NCBI GenBank assembly: GCA_029449235.1
Contig: JANATG010000007.1
Coordinates: 1,426,001-1,490,000 of the forward strand
Direction: 5' to 3'
DNA length: 64,000 nt
Source: Linnemannia schmuckeri
Taxonomy: Eukaryota; Mortierellomycota; Mortierellomycetes; Mortierellales; Mortierellaceae
In this document: piece after piece, positions 10,402-21,859 of the stretch
How the letters are laid out: each line of letters starts with the position of its first letter
Numbering within the stretch: position 1 is the first letter of the stretch
Notes under the pieces: model-generated
Told to the model about the DNA's origin: nothing
Databases searched by the model: none
Seen by the model: only the letters and a program-made list of their open reading frames with translations
Translations under genes and position numbers: made by a program

Positions 10402-13400
10402 ATGACAAGCCAAGGCTACTCGCCCTACGCTTACCTCTCAGGGTCACAGAGCCAGCAACAGTTACCAACCCCTCGTCCATCCTCAACCTCAAACTCACCC
10501 TCATCCTCAACCTATGAAAGCCAAGGAAACCACTTGGTAATAATACACTCCTCTCGATGGACAGACGGACGGACCCACTCGACCTCTTGAACACTCCCAT
10601 AGACAAACACACAGCACAACCCTGTTCAGGATGCCTTTTCAGTAAACTTCTGAGTACTAAAACATACACAATGACTCGTCTTGCATGCATCGCTCGCTTA
10701 GATCATTGGCAAGTGCATGTTCTGCAAGAGGTAAGGCTCTGGAATAGAGCTTGCTTGCTTCTGTATTCGCTGTCTTTACGGAACACAAACAACGCACGAG
10801 ACATTAATAGACGGCTGACAACCATCCCATTCTCTTCTAGCCAACTATGCTACCCCCAGGCGGTCAAGGTGTTCCAATGTGTCACCTGCGACACCATCAA
10901 CGACCTGATTCCAGCTCCAGGTGTTGGTACGTCTTCAACAACTGTTTACTCTGTGGATTCATAGCCTGCATCGTCCATGGCTAGGCGGTGGAAATAGCTC
11001 AGCAGAGCGGTTTTTATTATTTATAAACTGGTAAGTTCTGGCGGACCTTTATACGCCCTGCCTGACTTATTAACCCGCCCTTGGTCAATTTGCTTTGTAA
11101 TATCGCTAATAGTACCTCAGGAACCGCTTACATTGGCACAAATCCAACAGGCATTGGAGCGAGCAGAGGAACAACGGACCGAAACTGGGGGCGAACTGGA
11201 CTACACTGAGCTCGGGGCACTCTTGCGAGAGAAGATGCGGAAGTTTGCTGCTTTCAACTCCATTTTCAACAGTGTAAGGGCAGACCCAAAGGATCGTTTC
11301 CGATTTTGATCCCTTATTTCTGATGGTTTGTCTCGTGCCGAATCGCTGACTTTTTTGTGCGCTATTCCATGCTGTTGGTCCTATAGGGGCTTCCGATTAC
11401 GTATGAACACTGTGGGGTGAATCTCGAAGAAGCCCGCCAAGCTTTCTCCCTGCTGGTGGCTATGGTAAATTGAACCCTCACCACAATTTGCTATTAAGAC
11501 ATTCCGTCGCTCTCTTCATCTCTGTCTAACAGCCCATCCATTGCCCTTTTGTACATTAGCCCAACTCGATTGCTCTGGCTGTCATGACATCGGTGGAGGC
11601 GATATTGAAGCGTCCTGGAAAGTATGTGGCTATCAGACAAGCCTTACTCATGGATTGCAAACGACACAATAGGGTTATGAGACTCTTCAGGAGTTGTTTT
11701 TAACAATACCTTTACATCTTACTTTTTTTTTCCCAGAGAAATCAAGGACAAAGAGGATCTCAAGTTTATCATGCTGATGTTTGAGGTGCGTTACTTGAAT
11801 CGCAAACGTTACTGCAGCGACTATGAGTATCTATTTTGATGGTAAAAGAGTCTCGTTTACTAACTCGAGGAGTGTCACTTGTTGAACCCCCTTTTTCCGT
11901 TCATAGTGCCCGTGGCTTACTCGACACAGGACACAGCAGGAGTCAGAATACCACCATAATATCACGAAGCGACTCTTTACCATTATCAGCAATTTGCCAA
12001 GTGACTTGCACAAATACCTGTCGAGCTGGTTCACAAAGTAAGCTCACGCAGGACACCACGCACGTATTACTCGTATTTTCGTCATTCAGTAAAGGTACTG
12101 ATCAGTTATCTGTTACATCACGACATAGTTGTTTATCGACTCAGATCTTTCACAACAGGATCAACTTTGTCAACAAGTTTATCACACAGCGACTCTCGAA
12201 CCAGCAAAAGTCAACGGATCGCAACCAGCACATCATCTACCAGAGCGACCCAAGGATTCAGGCAGCGGCAAGAGTGATGCACCTCTTTTTCAAGGCGAAC
12301 CAGCCCAACGAGAAGGATTTACCAGAATTCGGAGGCAAGAACCGTTCGGGCGAGGACTTTGTTATCGTTCCCTTCTCCAAGGACTCAGCAACAAAATCCC
12401 AAAAGATTCCTATCGACGAATACTACAACATGATTGTCGATCTTATCGAACTGCCGGTCGACTTTTGTGCCTGGGAATCACGCTCTGCGTAAGTGTTTAT
12501 ATCGGATCGGATATCCTTTTGGCGTCTACTCTGAAAAATGGCCGCTTGCTGACCACACATTTTGATTTCACAATAGTATGTTCACATTCTGTCAATATCC
12601 ATTCCTGATTTCGATGGGAGCCAAGATGCAGATTATGGCTTGGGACGCAAAGAGACAGATGGAGATCAAGATGCAAAAGACTATCGAGGCGTTGGTGATG
12701 CAGAAGCGACTTCGGGCGAGCGAAAACGGAGGGGATGCGACCGGGATTACATTATTGACCCAGGCAGAACTCCAGCAGGCACCCTTGTTGATCCTGAAAG
12801 TTCACCGCAACAACTTGATTGAGGAGTCTTTGACGCAGGTATGCAATATCATTTGGTTGTTTTGTCGAGGATTATGAGAAGAGAGCAGACTGCAGAGAAG
12901 CTAACAGGAATCCTTATACTTGATATAATCGCCTCTTAGCTTTCCCGTAACGAGATGGATTTGAAAAAGTCCTTGCGTATTGAGTTTATTGGAGAGGATG
13001 GCGTTGATGCAGGAGGATTAAGGAAAGAGTGGTTCCTGCTTCTTGTGCGGCAGTTATTTGACCCGCAGTATGGTAAGCGCGCTAGAATTTCATCTGTTCA
13101 GCGCAGTCGAACCAAAGGCGCAAGACACGTCGTCTAGACATAATCTGACATTGTTTTTCGTTCATCGTGCATCCTTTGACTAGGCATGTTTATTTACGAC
13201 GACCAATCGCAGTACTGTTGGTTCAACCCAGCCTCGTTCGAGTCCCTTGACCAGTTCTACTTGGTCGGAGTCGTTATTGGTTTGGCCATCTACAATTCGA
13301 CCATTCTAGACCTGCCTCTACCTCTCGCCGTGTACAAGAAGCTGCTCAATATACCGGTTGCCTTGGAGGACCTGGCAACGTTCCGTCCTGTAAGTGCTCA

Positions 13401-14507
13401 CACGCATGGCGACTCGGGATTCCACTGTCAGCTCCGCTTCTTCTCTGTATTTTTTTCTTTTTGTGCTAACATGATCGTCCTTGCTCTACCGTTTTTGACT
13501 TGCAACTAGGATTTGGCAAAAGGATTTGACCAGCTTTTGAACTACGAGGAGAATGACGTCGAGGATGTGTTTTGTCTTAACTTTGTGGGATCGTACGAGG
13601 CGTATGGGGAGAACGTGGAAGTTCCACTAATTCCTAACGGCGACGATATCCCTGTCACGAATCACAACAAGCGACAATATGTGGAGCGTTATGCCAACTT
13701 CATCATGAACAAGAGCATTTCTGACGTATGTCATGCTGCACGTTCCTTCCAAGAAGGATGGTTTGCTTTTAATGTCCGCAGGCGAAATTGCTAGATTCTT
13801 GTTCTGCATATCCTCTAACTGCTCTTGTTTTCCTTCTTCCTTTCTTTCTTTCTTTCTTTCTTTTGTACCTTGGACCTCGTAAATAGCAATTTGAATCGTT
13901 CCGTCGTGGATTCTACCTGGTCTGTGGAGGGCATGCACTGTCTCTCTTCCGACCCGAGGAGATTGAGTTCTTGGTCCGGGGCAGCGCAGAACCTTTGGAC
14001 ATTGACCAGCTGCGCTCAGTAACGGTCTATGAGGGATTTAACGATGAGCACGAGGTGATCAAGTAAGTTCCTAGTCGACTAGTTTTTTTTGATGTTTTTT
14101 TTTGAACTGAATCGGACTCTGGAAACTGTAGTGCAAGAAGCTGCAGACATGCATATCAGATTCTGTTCAGCTCCGCTTTTTGCACTTGCTTCCATTTTAC
14201 TCATCTCATCCCACTCTGCACACTTTCTCATTTGAATAGAAACTTTTGGTCTATATTCAAAGAGTTTGAGGACAAGAATCAGCGGCGACTTTTGCAATTT
14301 ATCACGGCATCGGATCGCTACCCAGCGACGGGCATTGCGAACTTGACTTTCAAGATCACTTGTATGGGCAGCCATGACTCGAACCATTATCCTACGACAC
14401 ACACCTGCTTCAACCAACTGTGTCTTTATAACTATCGGGGACGGGACAAACTTAAAAACATGCTGATTCGGGCCATGAATGAGTCGGAGGGCTTTGGCGT
14501 CAAATAG
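10402..14507 (+). CDS. HECT-type E3 ubiquitin ligase with N-terminal Cys4 motif (15 exons)
   Basis: Exons 10402-10536, 10702-10730, 10841-10926, 11113-11273, 11387-11464, 11560-11621, 11737-11785, about 11937-12037, 12129-12488, 12577-12838, 12940-13072, 13184-13389, 13510-13725, 13887-14062 and 14240-14507 give about 773 residues. After a Ser/Gln-rich start comes a C-x2-C ... C-x2-C motif (KCMFCKS, then FQCVTCDTIND), probably a zinc site. The middle is helical. The last 350 residues are a HECT domain (RIEFIGEDGVDAGGLRKEWF; LPTTHTCFN-type end). The catalytic Cys is the TGC at 14406-14408 in THTCFNQLC, 33 residues from the end, as usual. It takes ubiquitin from an E2 and passes it to substrates. 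The layout is closest to fungal Hul4/UBE3A-like ligases. The start of exon 8 could also be 11907 or 11940, all in frame. Confidence 0.88.
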
Positions 14508-15250
14508 CATCATTACCTGTCCTACAGGCCCGATTACATATTTAATTTTTGTGTCTTTTGTTTTCTTTTTTTTTCTTTTCTGACTGCATCTTCATCCCCG
14601 CAGTAACGGTTGCGCCGAATGAAAGAGCATGGAGCGAGGGAGTGAGGAAAAAGAGAGGCGCGCAGGCGGCTTTACTTTTTTTGTTTCCTTTTTTGTTTTT
14701 TGATCCTGCGATACCAAATGAACACGAAATAAAGGACACACATCCCCTTTTCTCAGTTATCTTCGATTCTTGGCTCTCTTCTTATGACTCCCTTTCGGCG
14801 TGCATTGCTGCAGCCATTAAAAAAAAAAAAAGACGCCGCCGTTGGTCATTGTCGGTCTTCATTGCTCCTACATGCTAATCCCTTTGTGTCTAGTACTCAG
14901 TCCTCACTATCCTTCCTTGGACTGGTACAGTACCCGTACTTTTGATCATACGTTTCCCTTGCTTTTGTGCATACCCCTCGGATGACTTCCCCATTGGGAT
15001 TCGGAAACCTTTGCCGCCGCGTTTTGCATTTGAGTGAGCGAAGGAAGAAGGAAAGAATGAACTAAAGAACAGAGTAAAGAACAAAGGAACAACTTGATGG
15101 ATGGAAGGAGAGGTCAGGTCGCGGGACCTGGCCTTGTATAAAAATCGCCAATAATTCCCTGTTTTTTCCAACTTCTTTATTCACACCCAATAACAACATC
15201 AATCCATTCTAACACCCTTCATCCAAATCCACCTCAACACCACAACTACA
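14508..15250. other. Intergenic region
   Basis: 3' flank of the HECT gene and promoter of the small secreted protein gene. A TATA-like box lies at 15137. Short open frames on both strands have no recognisable content. Confidence 0.6.
15137..15144 (+). promoter_or_regulatory. TATA-like box of the small secreted protein gene
   Basis: TATAAAAA 114 bases upstream of the ATG at 15251, followed by a C/A-rich leader typical of well-expressed fungal genes. Confidence 0.5.
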
Positions 15251-15614
15251 ATGATTGCTACTAGAGCCTTCCAGACCCTCTTCTTCGTCCTTGCCCTCTT
15301 TATCATGCTTGGAGCCACCGTCGATGCCGCTCCTGCCACTACCAAGGGTATGTTTGTTTCTGTTGACGCAACAAATTTTTGAACTTTCTTTCACGTCTGT
15401 GCACTCTTTGTTTGTTCTGTCGTACGGTAGTCGAATCATCCCACACAAATAAATTCGCCCAGCTAACAAAATGCCAATTTTTTTATGCTTTGAAGACCAC
15501 TGCATCCAATGCTTTGCTCCTCCTACCTGCCCTCCCTGCCTCAAGACTGAGCGTTGCGTTATTATCGAGCCAACCTGCGACAGCTGCGGAGAGGGTTACT
15601 GTGTTCCTCTGTAA
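15251..15614 (+). CDS. Small secreted protein with Opy2-type cysteine module
   Basis: Exons 15251-15347 and 15496-15614 join in frame to 71 residues. Exon 1 codes for a signal peptide (MIATRAFQTLFFVLALFIML, then GATVDA) ending before AAPATTK. The mature part of about 45 residues holds eight cysteines spaced HCIQC-x5-CPPC-x4-RC-x6-TCDSC-x4-YC. This spacing matches the extracellular domain of the yeast membrane anchor Opy2 (Pfam Opy2), but here there is no transmembrane segment, so the protein should be released or wall-bound. In Opy2 the domain lies outside the cell in the osmosensing HOG branch; no function is known for a stand-alone form. The frame is supported by the exact splice junction (G|AC) and by a strong TATA and leader. 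It is short enough that automatic gene calls could miss it. Confidence 0.78.
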
Positions 15615-15709
15615 ACGATGTCGTACCACCAGTTGTCATTCAGTGGCCGAAGAGAATGCTCGCAATAAATACCTAGCACTTCACTGGTTTTGTTGGCCAA
15701 GATCTTATC

Positions 15710-15710
<1 letters not shown>

Positions 15711-15746
<36 letters not shown>
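15711..15746. repeat. Poly(T) tract, 36 nt
   Basis: Pure T run about 100 bases downstream of the stop codon of the small secreted protein gene. Confidence 0.95.
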
Positions 15747-16303
15747 CGTTGTTGAACACCATGGAAGTGTGCAGAAGAATGTGTAATGGAAAAATATGAT
15801 ACAGTGTGTAAAAAGGAGTGTAGTTCAATCGTGCCGCTCCACTTATTTGGTCCCAAATTGGAAGTTTTGTGCATTGAGAGCTATTTGTGCCTGAGCATGC
15901 TCGTTCCCTTTCCTTTCCTTCTCTCTTTTCTCTTCTTCGTCCTTCCTCCAAAGCTCTGTCACCTTTGCCTCTCCTCGGTGCCATACCCTAGCTCCCTACA
16001 CACACATTCTGCTCTGACCATATGGGAAATCCAATCAAGTTGTTGTCTTGACGTCGCAGTTTTAGTAAACAGGCACGCTTGTGAGTTAGTCGTCTGAGCA
16101 ACGTCTTGATAATGCAGATTGTTACAGACATGCCTGTATGCCTTCAAACTTACGTGTATCTAATGCTTAGCGATCTACTCATGAACGAGCAAACTCGAAA
16201 GCTTGAAGACCGAGGCAACCACTGGAACGAATATGTCGCTATTAGGGATAAAGACCTGAACAGATTCGAAGAGCTTTTAAAGACAAGGGGACTGATTCCG
16301 GGC
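15747..16303. other. Intergenic stretch upstream of the pseudogene
   Basis: CT-rich and AT-rich sequence with no supported gene. The frame leading into the pseudogene is open from about 16106 but shows no family resemblance before 16304. Confidence 0.5.
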
Positions 16304-16790
16304 AAGGCCGTCTTCGCCACGGGAGGCCTGTCCAAGAAGGTTTCATTCGAAGCCGAGGGAAGGGTAATGAACCTCAAGCACGCTATCAATACCATGGTTC
16401 GACCAGCTCCAGGAATTCATTATGGAGGTGTCTCGTCAAGACCAGCACCATGGTATCCAATCTTATCACCCCAGATTCGATCTATCGACGAGGTCACCAC
16501 TGTTGTCGTTGCTAGAGATCTGGGCAAGATCATTGGCGTCTAGACCTAAGGTGAAATTTTAAGCCCAAGAAGACTGTCAACTCGATGGTGGAGCACCTGA
16601 GGACGTTCGCTGCTGAAGTCACCCGTTTCGCTCGCGGGGTCAGAACGGAGGGTCGGCTGGGAGGTCAGGCTGAAGCCAAGGGCTTTGGTGATACTTCGAA
16701 GGAGCTCACAGTTAACATCAACACTATGGCCATCAGCGTTATTGCTCAGATGCAAGTCTTCACTAAAATCACCGCTGACGGTGACTCAAA
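16304..16790 (+). pseudogene. Decayed fragment of a group III (Nik1/Os-1 type) histidine kinase, HAMP-repeat region
   Basis: Three neighbouring pieces read as HAMP-repeat sequence of Nik1-type hybrid histidine kinases. 16304-16399 resembles the GDLSKKVTVE / INTMV part. 16472-16540 (QIRSIDEVTTVV, DLGKIIGV) resembles the next linker. 16564-16790 (KTVNSMVEHLRTFAAEVTRF, then GRLGGQA, KELTVNINTMA, QMQVFTKITADGD) is the following repeat. They are not one gene: a TAG and a TAA separate pieces two and three, the third is in another frame, and roughly half a repeat is missing between the first two. No PAS, kinase or receiver sequence is present. The resemblance rests on recalled family motifs, not on an alignment. 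Confidence 0.7.
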
Positions 16791-16894
16791 CCAAAGTGAT
16801 GACGCGTACGAATACGATTCTGATGATGGGAATGATGAGACTGGCTATATCGGTGAATGGGATGAGCAGGAGCAGGAGGAGGACTAGAAATTGA

Positions 16895-17170
16895 TTCTGT
16901 TATTGCCAGTCAAGATGAGGTCTGGAAGAAGCTCTCCAAGTTTATCCAGATCAAGAAAAAAACCAAGGGCGAAGTTATCTAAACTCCAAGAGACTATCGC
17001 GCATTCCTGGAGGTTTTTGATTCAACATGCGTGATCACAGAACGGCGACTTAAGCCTGGTCAGGGGCACACTGGCCGTGCCTTTGATGATGAGGGATATA
17101 GCCTGGAGTCTTGCGTTATCAATGGGCATTTATATTACGCCAAGTTTGGGTTGAAAGGGTTTGAAACGTC
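16895..17170 (+). pseudogene. Degenerate coding remnant of unknown origin
   Basis: One frame reads as protein-like sequence (IDSVIASQDEVWKKLSKFIQ..., then RRLKPGQGHTGRAFDDEGYS and INGHLYYAKFGLKGFETSA) but has an in-frame TAA near 16980 and no start. It follows an acidic stretch (16790-16887) that continues the kinase fragment's frame. I do not recognise the family. It may be part of the same decayed locus or of a mobile element. Confidence 0.35.
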
Positions 17171-17997
17171 GGCGACTTGACGTTATCAAGAGCGTAGCAA
17201 GGTCCAACGCAATGAGGACCTTTGTGTGCCCTGTTGGTTCAGTCTTAAGGGGACTTGCAGGTAGTAAGTGCTACTCAATCAATTTATCCAGATGACAACC
17301 GTATTCATATGGACAACCGCATCACGATCATAGCTTTTTTTTTTACCTCTCCCCTATTCTTCTTCCGTCTAAACGTTCTTTCTTATTACTCAACCTCAAC
17401 ATTCCTTCTTTTAAATAAAAGTACAAGCCTCCTCCTTTACTGTTGTAGCGGTCAAAACAATAATCATACAAGTTGCAAATAGTGTTTTTGGGAAATCGTG
17501 CATTTGAAGCCATCTTTGACAAGCCATTATTTCTGCATTTTTCTAGACGCGTGCATCGGACCATGAGCAACCGCCTCTCCTGAACTTGTCTAGATAGCCC
17601 TTTCTGACTTCCCCTCTGTGTTTTTTTTCCCTCTTCTCCCCTTCGCAATAGAAAGAGAAAGGATTTGTTTGTGAGAGCCATGGCGATACTAGTGAAAACA
17701 TCTCATCTTTGTTGTCAGCCGCCCAGTTCGTACAAGATCGATCCTCTGGAGCAAACATAATTCCCAATGTTTGTTATTTCGAATAATGTCCCGGGTATGA
17801 TGTATATTTTTTTTTTCCTTGTCCAACGTCAGAACGAAATATGATACTAAACAGTTGTTGAATTGAAATGAAAAGAAAAGAAAAAAGAAAAAAGAAAAAA
17901 AGGTAGGAAGAGCGGAATGTTGAAGAGTGAAGTGTGAAGGATGGGAGACGAGAGGTGCGTTGTTGCTGTTGCTGTGGCGAAAGTCGAAACAGTTCCT
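17171..17997. other. Intergenic region
   Basis: 3' flank of the tau-like gene and AT-rich sequence. Nothing coding is supported. Confidence 0.6.
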
Positions 17998-19645
17998 CTA
18001 CTGTTGCAGTTGTGGCGATTCCTGAAGGTCAAGCTCTTCTACTGCTTCAGTAACCTCCTCCAGAACAGAGAGGATGTTTTTGGGTGGCTCAAAGTCCTCC
18101 TGTTCTACCTCCGAATAGATAACGCTGGTCTCAATATCCTCCTCGCCTTCCCTTTCCTCTCGGATCGACGTATCAAACATCTCACTTGACTGGTAAAACT
18201 GCACAATGTTGATCTCCTTTGCAATCTTTGACTGCAGTCAAGAAAAGAAGAATGGAAGAAAGAAAAAAAAATAGAGAGCAGCAATTAGAAACAGACGCAG
18301 GCGCAATATCACGTAACATGAGATTGTGCTCTCAAGGAAATAAAAGTCATGGTGCATCGGTTCACATCCACATTGGGTTGGAGTGGGAAAAAACAAACGC
18401 CCACACCCATATCCACATCTCCAATTGAAAAAAAAAAAAAAAAAAAAAACCACATATTAAAAATGAATGAGATTACATAATAGTCCAGACACACCACCTT
18501 TTCCGACGTACCTGCGCCTGTTCCCGGAAACTCAGCTTTTCGCTAAAGACCTTGAGATTGCCACCCTGGGGCATGTGGTTGATGTATTCCATACTACCGA
18601 CCTTGGACTGTACCTTGGGAGCACTCAGCTTTTCGTTAAAGATTTTGATGTTGCCGCCCTGGGGTGTGTGGCCGATATTTTCCATACTGCCAACCTTGGA
18701 GGTGACCTTAGAGTAGTCGACCTTCTTAGAAGCTGGGATCTTAAAGGACGATCGTCGTCCGGTGCTGGTGCTACTGGTGGGGCTGGTGGGTGCTGCGCTT
18801 GTTGAAGAGGTCGACGACATGGCACTAGGCGAGCGAGAACGGCCGTTGCCTTCGTCGGCACTCGAGTCACGGCTGTTGGGTCGTCCGCGGGTAGCATAGT
18901 TGACGTTCTCGAAGGAACCGACCTTGGACTTGACATGATCATATGAGGCCTTTTGGGTTGGGATGATATGTTTTGAGAGTCGACGAGTTGGGCTGGTAGG
19001 GGACATGGGAGGGCTGTTCACGGGCGCCGAAGATGTGGAACTACGTCGGGAGTGTGGAGGGGAACGCGGTGTGCCTACAGTGGCCGCTTGTGTGGCAGCA
19101 CTAATGGCCGACGAGGCTGCTGTCCTAATCGAGGTGATTGTGGCGGACGAGCGAGAACGTGAGGAAGGGGGCGAGAGAGCTCGCTGCGGCTGCGAGTTAG
19201 AGGGGCTAGTGACGGTTGACCGACTAGCCCTTGACGAGGGGACTGGCGAGAATCCAGTGGTGATAACAGTTGGTCGTTTGGTTGTGGGGACTGCAACTCC
19301 GGGAGAAGGGGGTGCAGGAGCATCCGCATCCGTGTTGGCTGGTGCTTCGGGGGTGGGAAGGACCATTTTGGCGTCGACCTTGCTCTTTACGTGTGAAAAG
19401 TCGGACTTGAAAGACTGGATCTTTTTCTCGGAGGGTTTTGGTTTGTAGTTGATGGCGTCCATGGATCCAATCTTAGATTGGACCCCTGAAAAGCGCCGGT
19501 TGGTCGCCAGGGCTGGTTTCTGAGTGGGCGAGGTGGGAGAAACAATGTTTATGGTACTCCGGGACAAGTCGCGTATGGCCCTGCGCTCCACTTTGACATG
19601 AGGAGCAGCAGGGACGGACTGAGGGGATGCTGAGACAGAAGTCAT
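17998..19645 (-). CDS. MAP2/tau-family microtubule-binding protein (2 exons)
   Basis: Exons 19645-18512 and 18231-17998 join in phase 0 to 455 residues. The protein is basic and Ser/Pro-rich, as expected for a disordered protein. It carries at least four tau-type tubulin-binding repeats. The best two are in the C-terminal part of exon 1: VTSKVGSMENIGHTPQGGNI followed by KIFNEKL, and VQSKVGSMEYINHMPQGGNL followed by KVFSEKL. Weaker ones are VQSKIGSMDAINYKP near the N-terminus and VKSKVGSFENVNYATRG in the middle. The V-x-SK-[VI]-GS-[ML]-[DE]-N-x3-PGGG-like pattern is that of Pfam Tubulin-binding (MAP2, tau, MAP4). The splice restores SFREQAQ|SKIAKEIN, and the last exon is acidic with a predicted helix. 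The likely role is binding and stabilising microtubules. Exon 1 read through would give only a short nonsense tail, supporting the intron. The start at MTSVSASPQS is the last in-frame ATG before repeat-free leader sequence. Confidence 0.85.
18428..18449. repeat. Poly(A) tract inside the intron of the tau-like gene
   Basis: 22 A on the plus strand, that is a T run in the transcribed intron 18232-18511, but far from its acceptor. Confidence 0.85.
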
Positions 19646-21859
19646 TAGTGTGAGTGTCGATCTGCTCACTGAGGAGGAATGAGGAGAGAGGAAAGAGGAC
19701 AGTGGAGAGTGGGGAAGAGTCGGTGGAGAAGAAATATAAGCAAAAGAAGAGCGAAGACGGAGAGCTAACAAAGAAGACAGAGTGGGGGCTCTTTTGGTGC
19801 GTGGTGTGGTCGCAAAGAAATAAATGAGAGGCTGAGAGCGACAGCAACACAACTGGAAGAGGTGGAAGAGGTCAAAGAGGTGAGAAGGGTCAAGGCAAGG
19901 GTATGTATGAGAGGGCAATAGGTAGATAGACAGGCAGGATGACAGACAGAGATGAAATTGGAAAGGGGGTGAAAGAGGTAGGGGTGGATGACGGCAAGGG
20001 ACCGAGCGGGCTTATTTTTCATTCCTGCTGTGAGTATTAAAGAGTCGACCTGCAGAGAGGAACGCAGCAGATGGAAAAGGCCACGCTGCAGGGGAGGATA
20101 GCATGTGGGCAGCAATAGTAGGAGGGCAAAGCATCAAGAGAAAGGGGAAACAGGGTGAGTGAGGGTGTTGAGGGGTAGAAGAGGATAGGAAAGGGGATGA
20201 ACCTTTTAATGAGCAGAAGACATACGCAGACGGGCGGACAGACAAATAGCGAGACAGACAGGGAGACAAAGAAGGAGATGATGGGAGAAGGGCAGGATTA
20301 GAGGGATAGAAGGAGAGACGCGCATCAGTCATCATTATTAGGGTGGGCCATGTCCTTGTTGCCTTCCTATCCCTGCATGTGTTAATGTGTTAAACAGTAG
20401 AGTAGACCTTCTTACCCCTTGGCCCTTGCTTGACTGAGAAAAAATGAACTTTGCTCCAGCCATGCCACACCCAACTATGATATTAACAGACCAATCGAAT
20501 CGATTGGAATCTGCCCATGGCCAGCCGGCCAGCACCCTCCTGCCAACATATATATATATAAAAATTAGATCCCTTTCCTCGGAGAAGAATGAAAAGAAAA
20601 ATGCACACGCTGGATGATCTGCGATGGTGTGGTAGCCAACGACAATGTACTATGCATGAATCGGTATTACATACACATTTTTGTCCGACTTGGCTCCTGG
20701 GAGGGAAGAAAGAACGGGGGGTCAATGATGAGAAGAAAAAAAGAAAAAAAGGGCGCCCTCAGAAAGTGAGAGTAAGCAATGGTGTCAGGGTAGGGGGCCC
20801 TGTCTTTCTGTTGTGTTTATCTTTGTTTTGGCACAAGCCCGTTTTGATGATGTCGGTAGGAAGATAAAGGGAAAGCGATTTTCTTGTATCCTTGGAATTG
20901 CGATGGCATGGCTCATATAAAAACATAAATATAAACAAAAGGCAACGCGAAGGGGCGGCAGTGGTCCGCGGAAGAAATCGTCATATTAACAGCAGCATCC
21001 ACAACAACAACCACATAATAGCCACCGATGCATGTACTCTGTTACTCGTTTGTATGCAATTGCAAAGAAGAAGAAAAGAATATAATTTTATTTTCATCAC
21101 AACAATAACAATATAAACCATGCAAAAACCATGCCACACCACTCATTATCCGAGGAAATGCAGCATTCGATGGATTCCGCGCCGTTTATCGTCGTTGCAC
21201 CTTGTTCCTTGATGTTTTGCTGACGCTACTTCGTCGACTGGTTTCATCCATCCGTTTAATCGTTTCTGCTGTTGTTCCCAGGCCGCTGCTCCCGCTGACC
21301 CATGGCCTCCTTCCTATCTGGGTCTTTTGGGCTTCTCTTGTGCAGTACATTACAGTGTAGTGCCTTGGTCTATAAGAAAGTCAAGACGAACAAAAAAAAG
21401 GCATAAATATGGTTCCTTTTCCTCGTCATTTGCTTTATTTTTCTTTTCTTCTTTCTTCTGACTTCGAGCTGAACTCTCTTCTTCTTCTCTCTTTCTCTTT
21501 CCTCATCTCGTGTTCGACATCTCTTGTTCTCTTGTTCTTCGTACCGATATCAACCTCCTCTCTTTTCACTCTTACTCTTCGTTACTATATCCACAACACA
21601 CAATCCTATCCTTCATCTTAAAACCCTCCTAATCCACAAACCCGCTTGCAACCATCCCAAATTTTTATTATCACATCCACTTCGCTGAAGCAATCTTCGT
21701 CCTTGTACAGTCAATCCCTCCACGCACGCACACTCTTCTTGCTCTTGCCATTCTTACTTGCCCTCTACACCACTTTACCAGTACCTAATATTCCTTTTGC
21801 GCCTATCTATCTTCTATTACCCTTTCACCAAAATTCTTGTACGTCAAACCGCCAAAGGC
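19646..21859. other. Intergenic region between divergent genes
   Basis: About 2.2 kb. It probably holds the 5' leader and promoter of the tau-like gene (CT-rich on its coding strand, 19650-20330) and, from about 21405, the CT-rich leader of the serine-rich gene. No other gene is supported. Confidence 0.55.

Noticed and set aside
10986..11060. tRNA-like string (GGAAATAGCTCAGCAGAGCGG) in a HECT gene intron
   Set aside because: It resembles a D-arm, but no anticodon stem, T-loop or acceptor stem can be paired around it.
11836..12128. Open frame running through introns 7 and 8 of the HECT gene
   Set aside because: The frame differs from that of the conserved exons on both sides, and consensus splice sites remove it.
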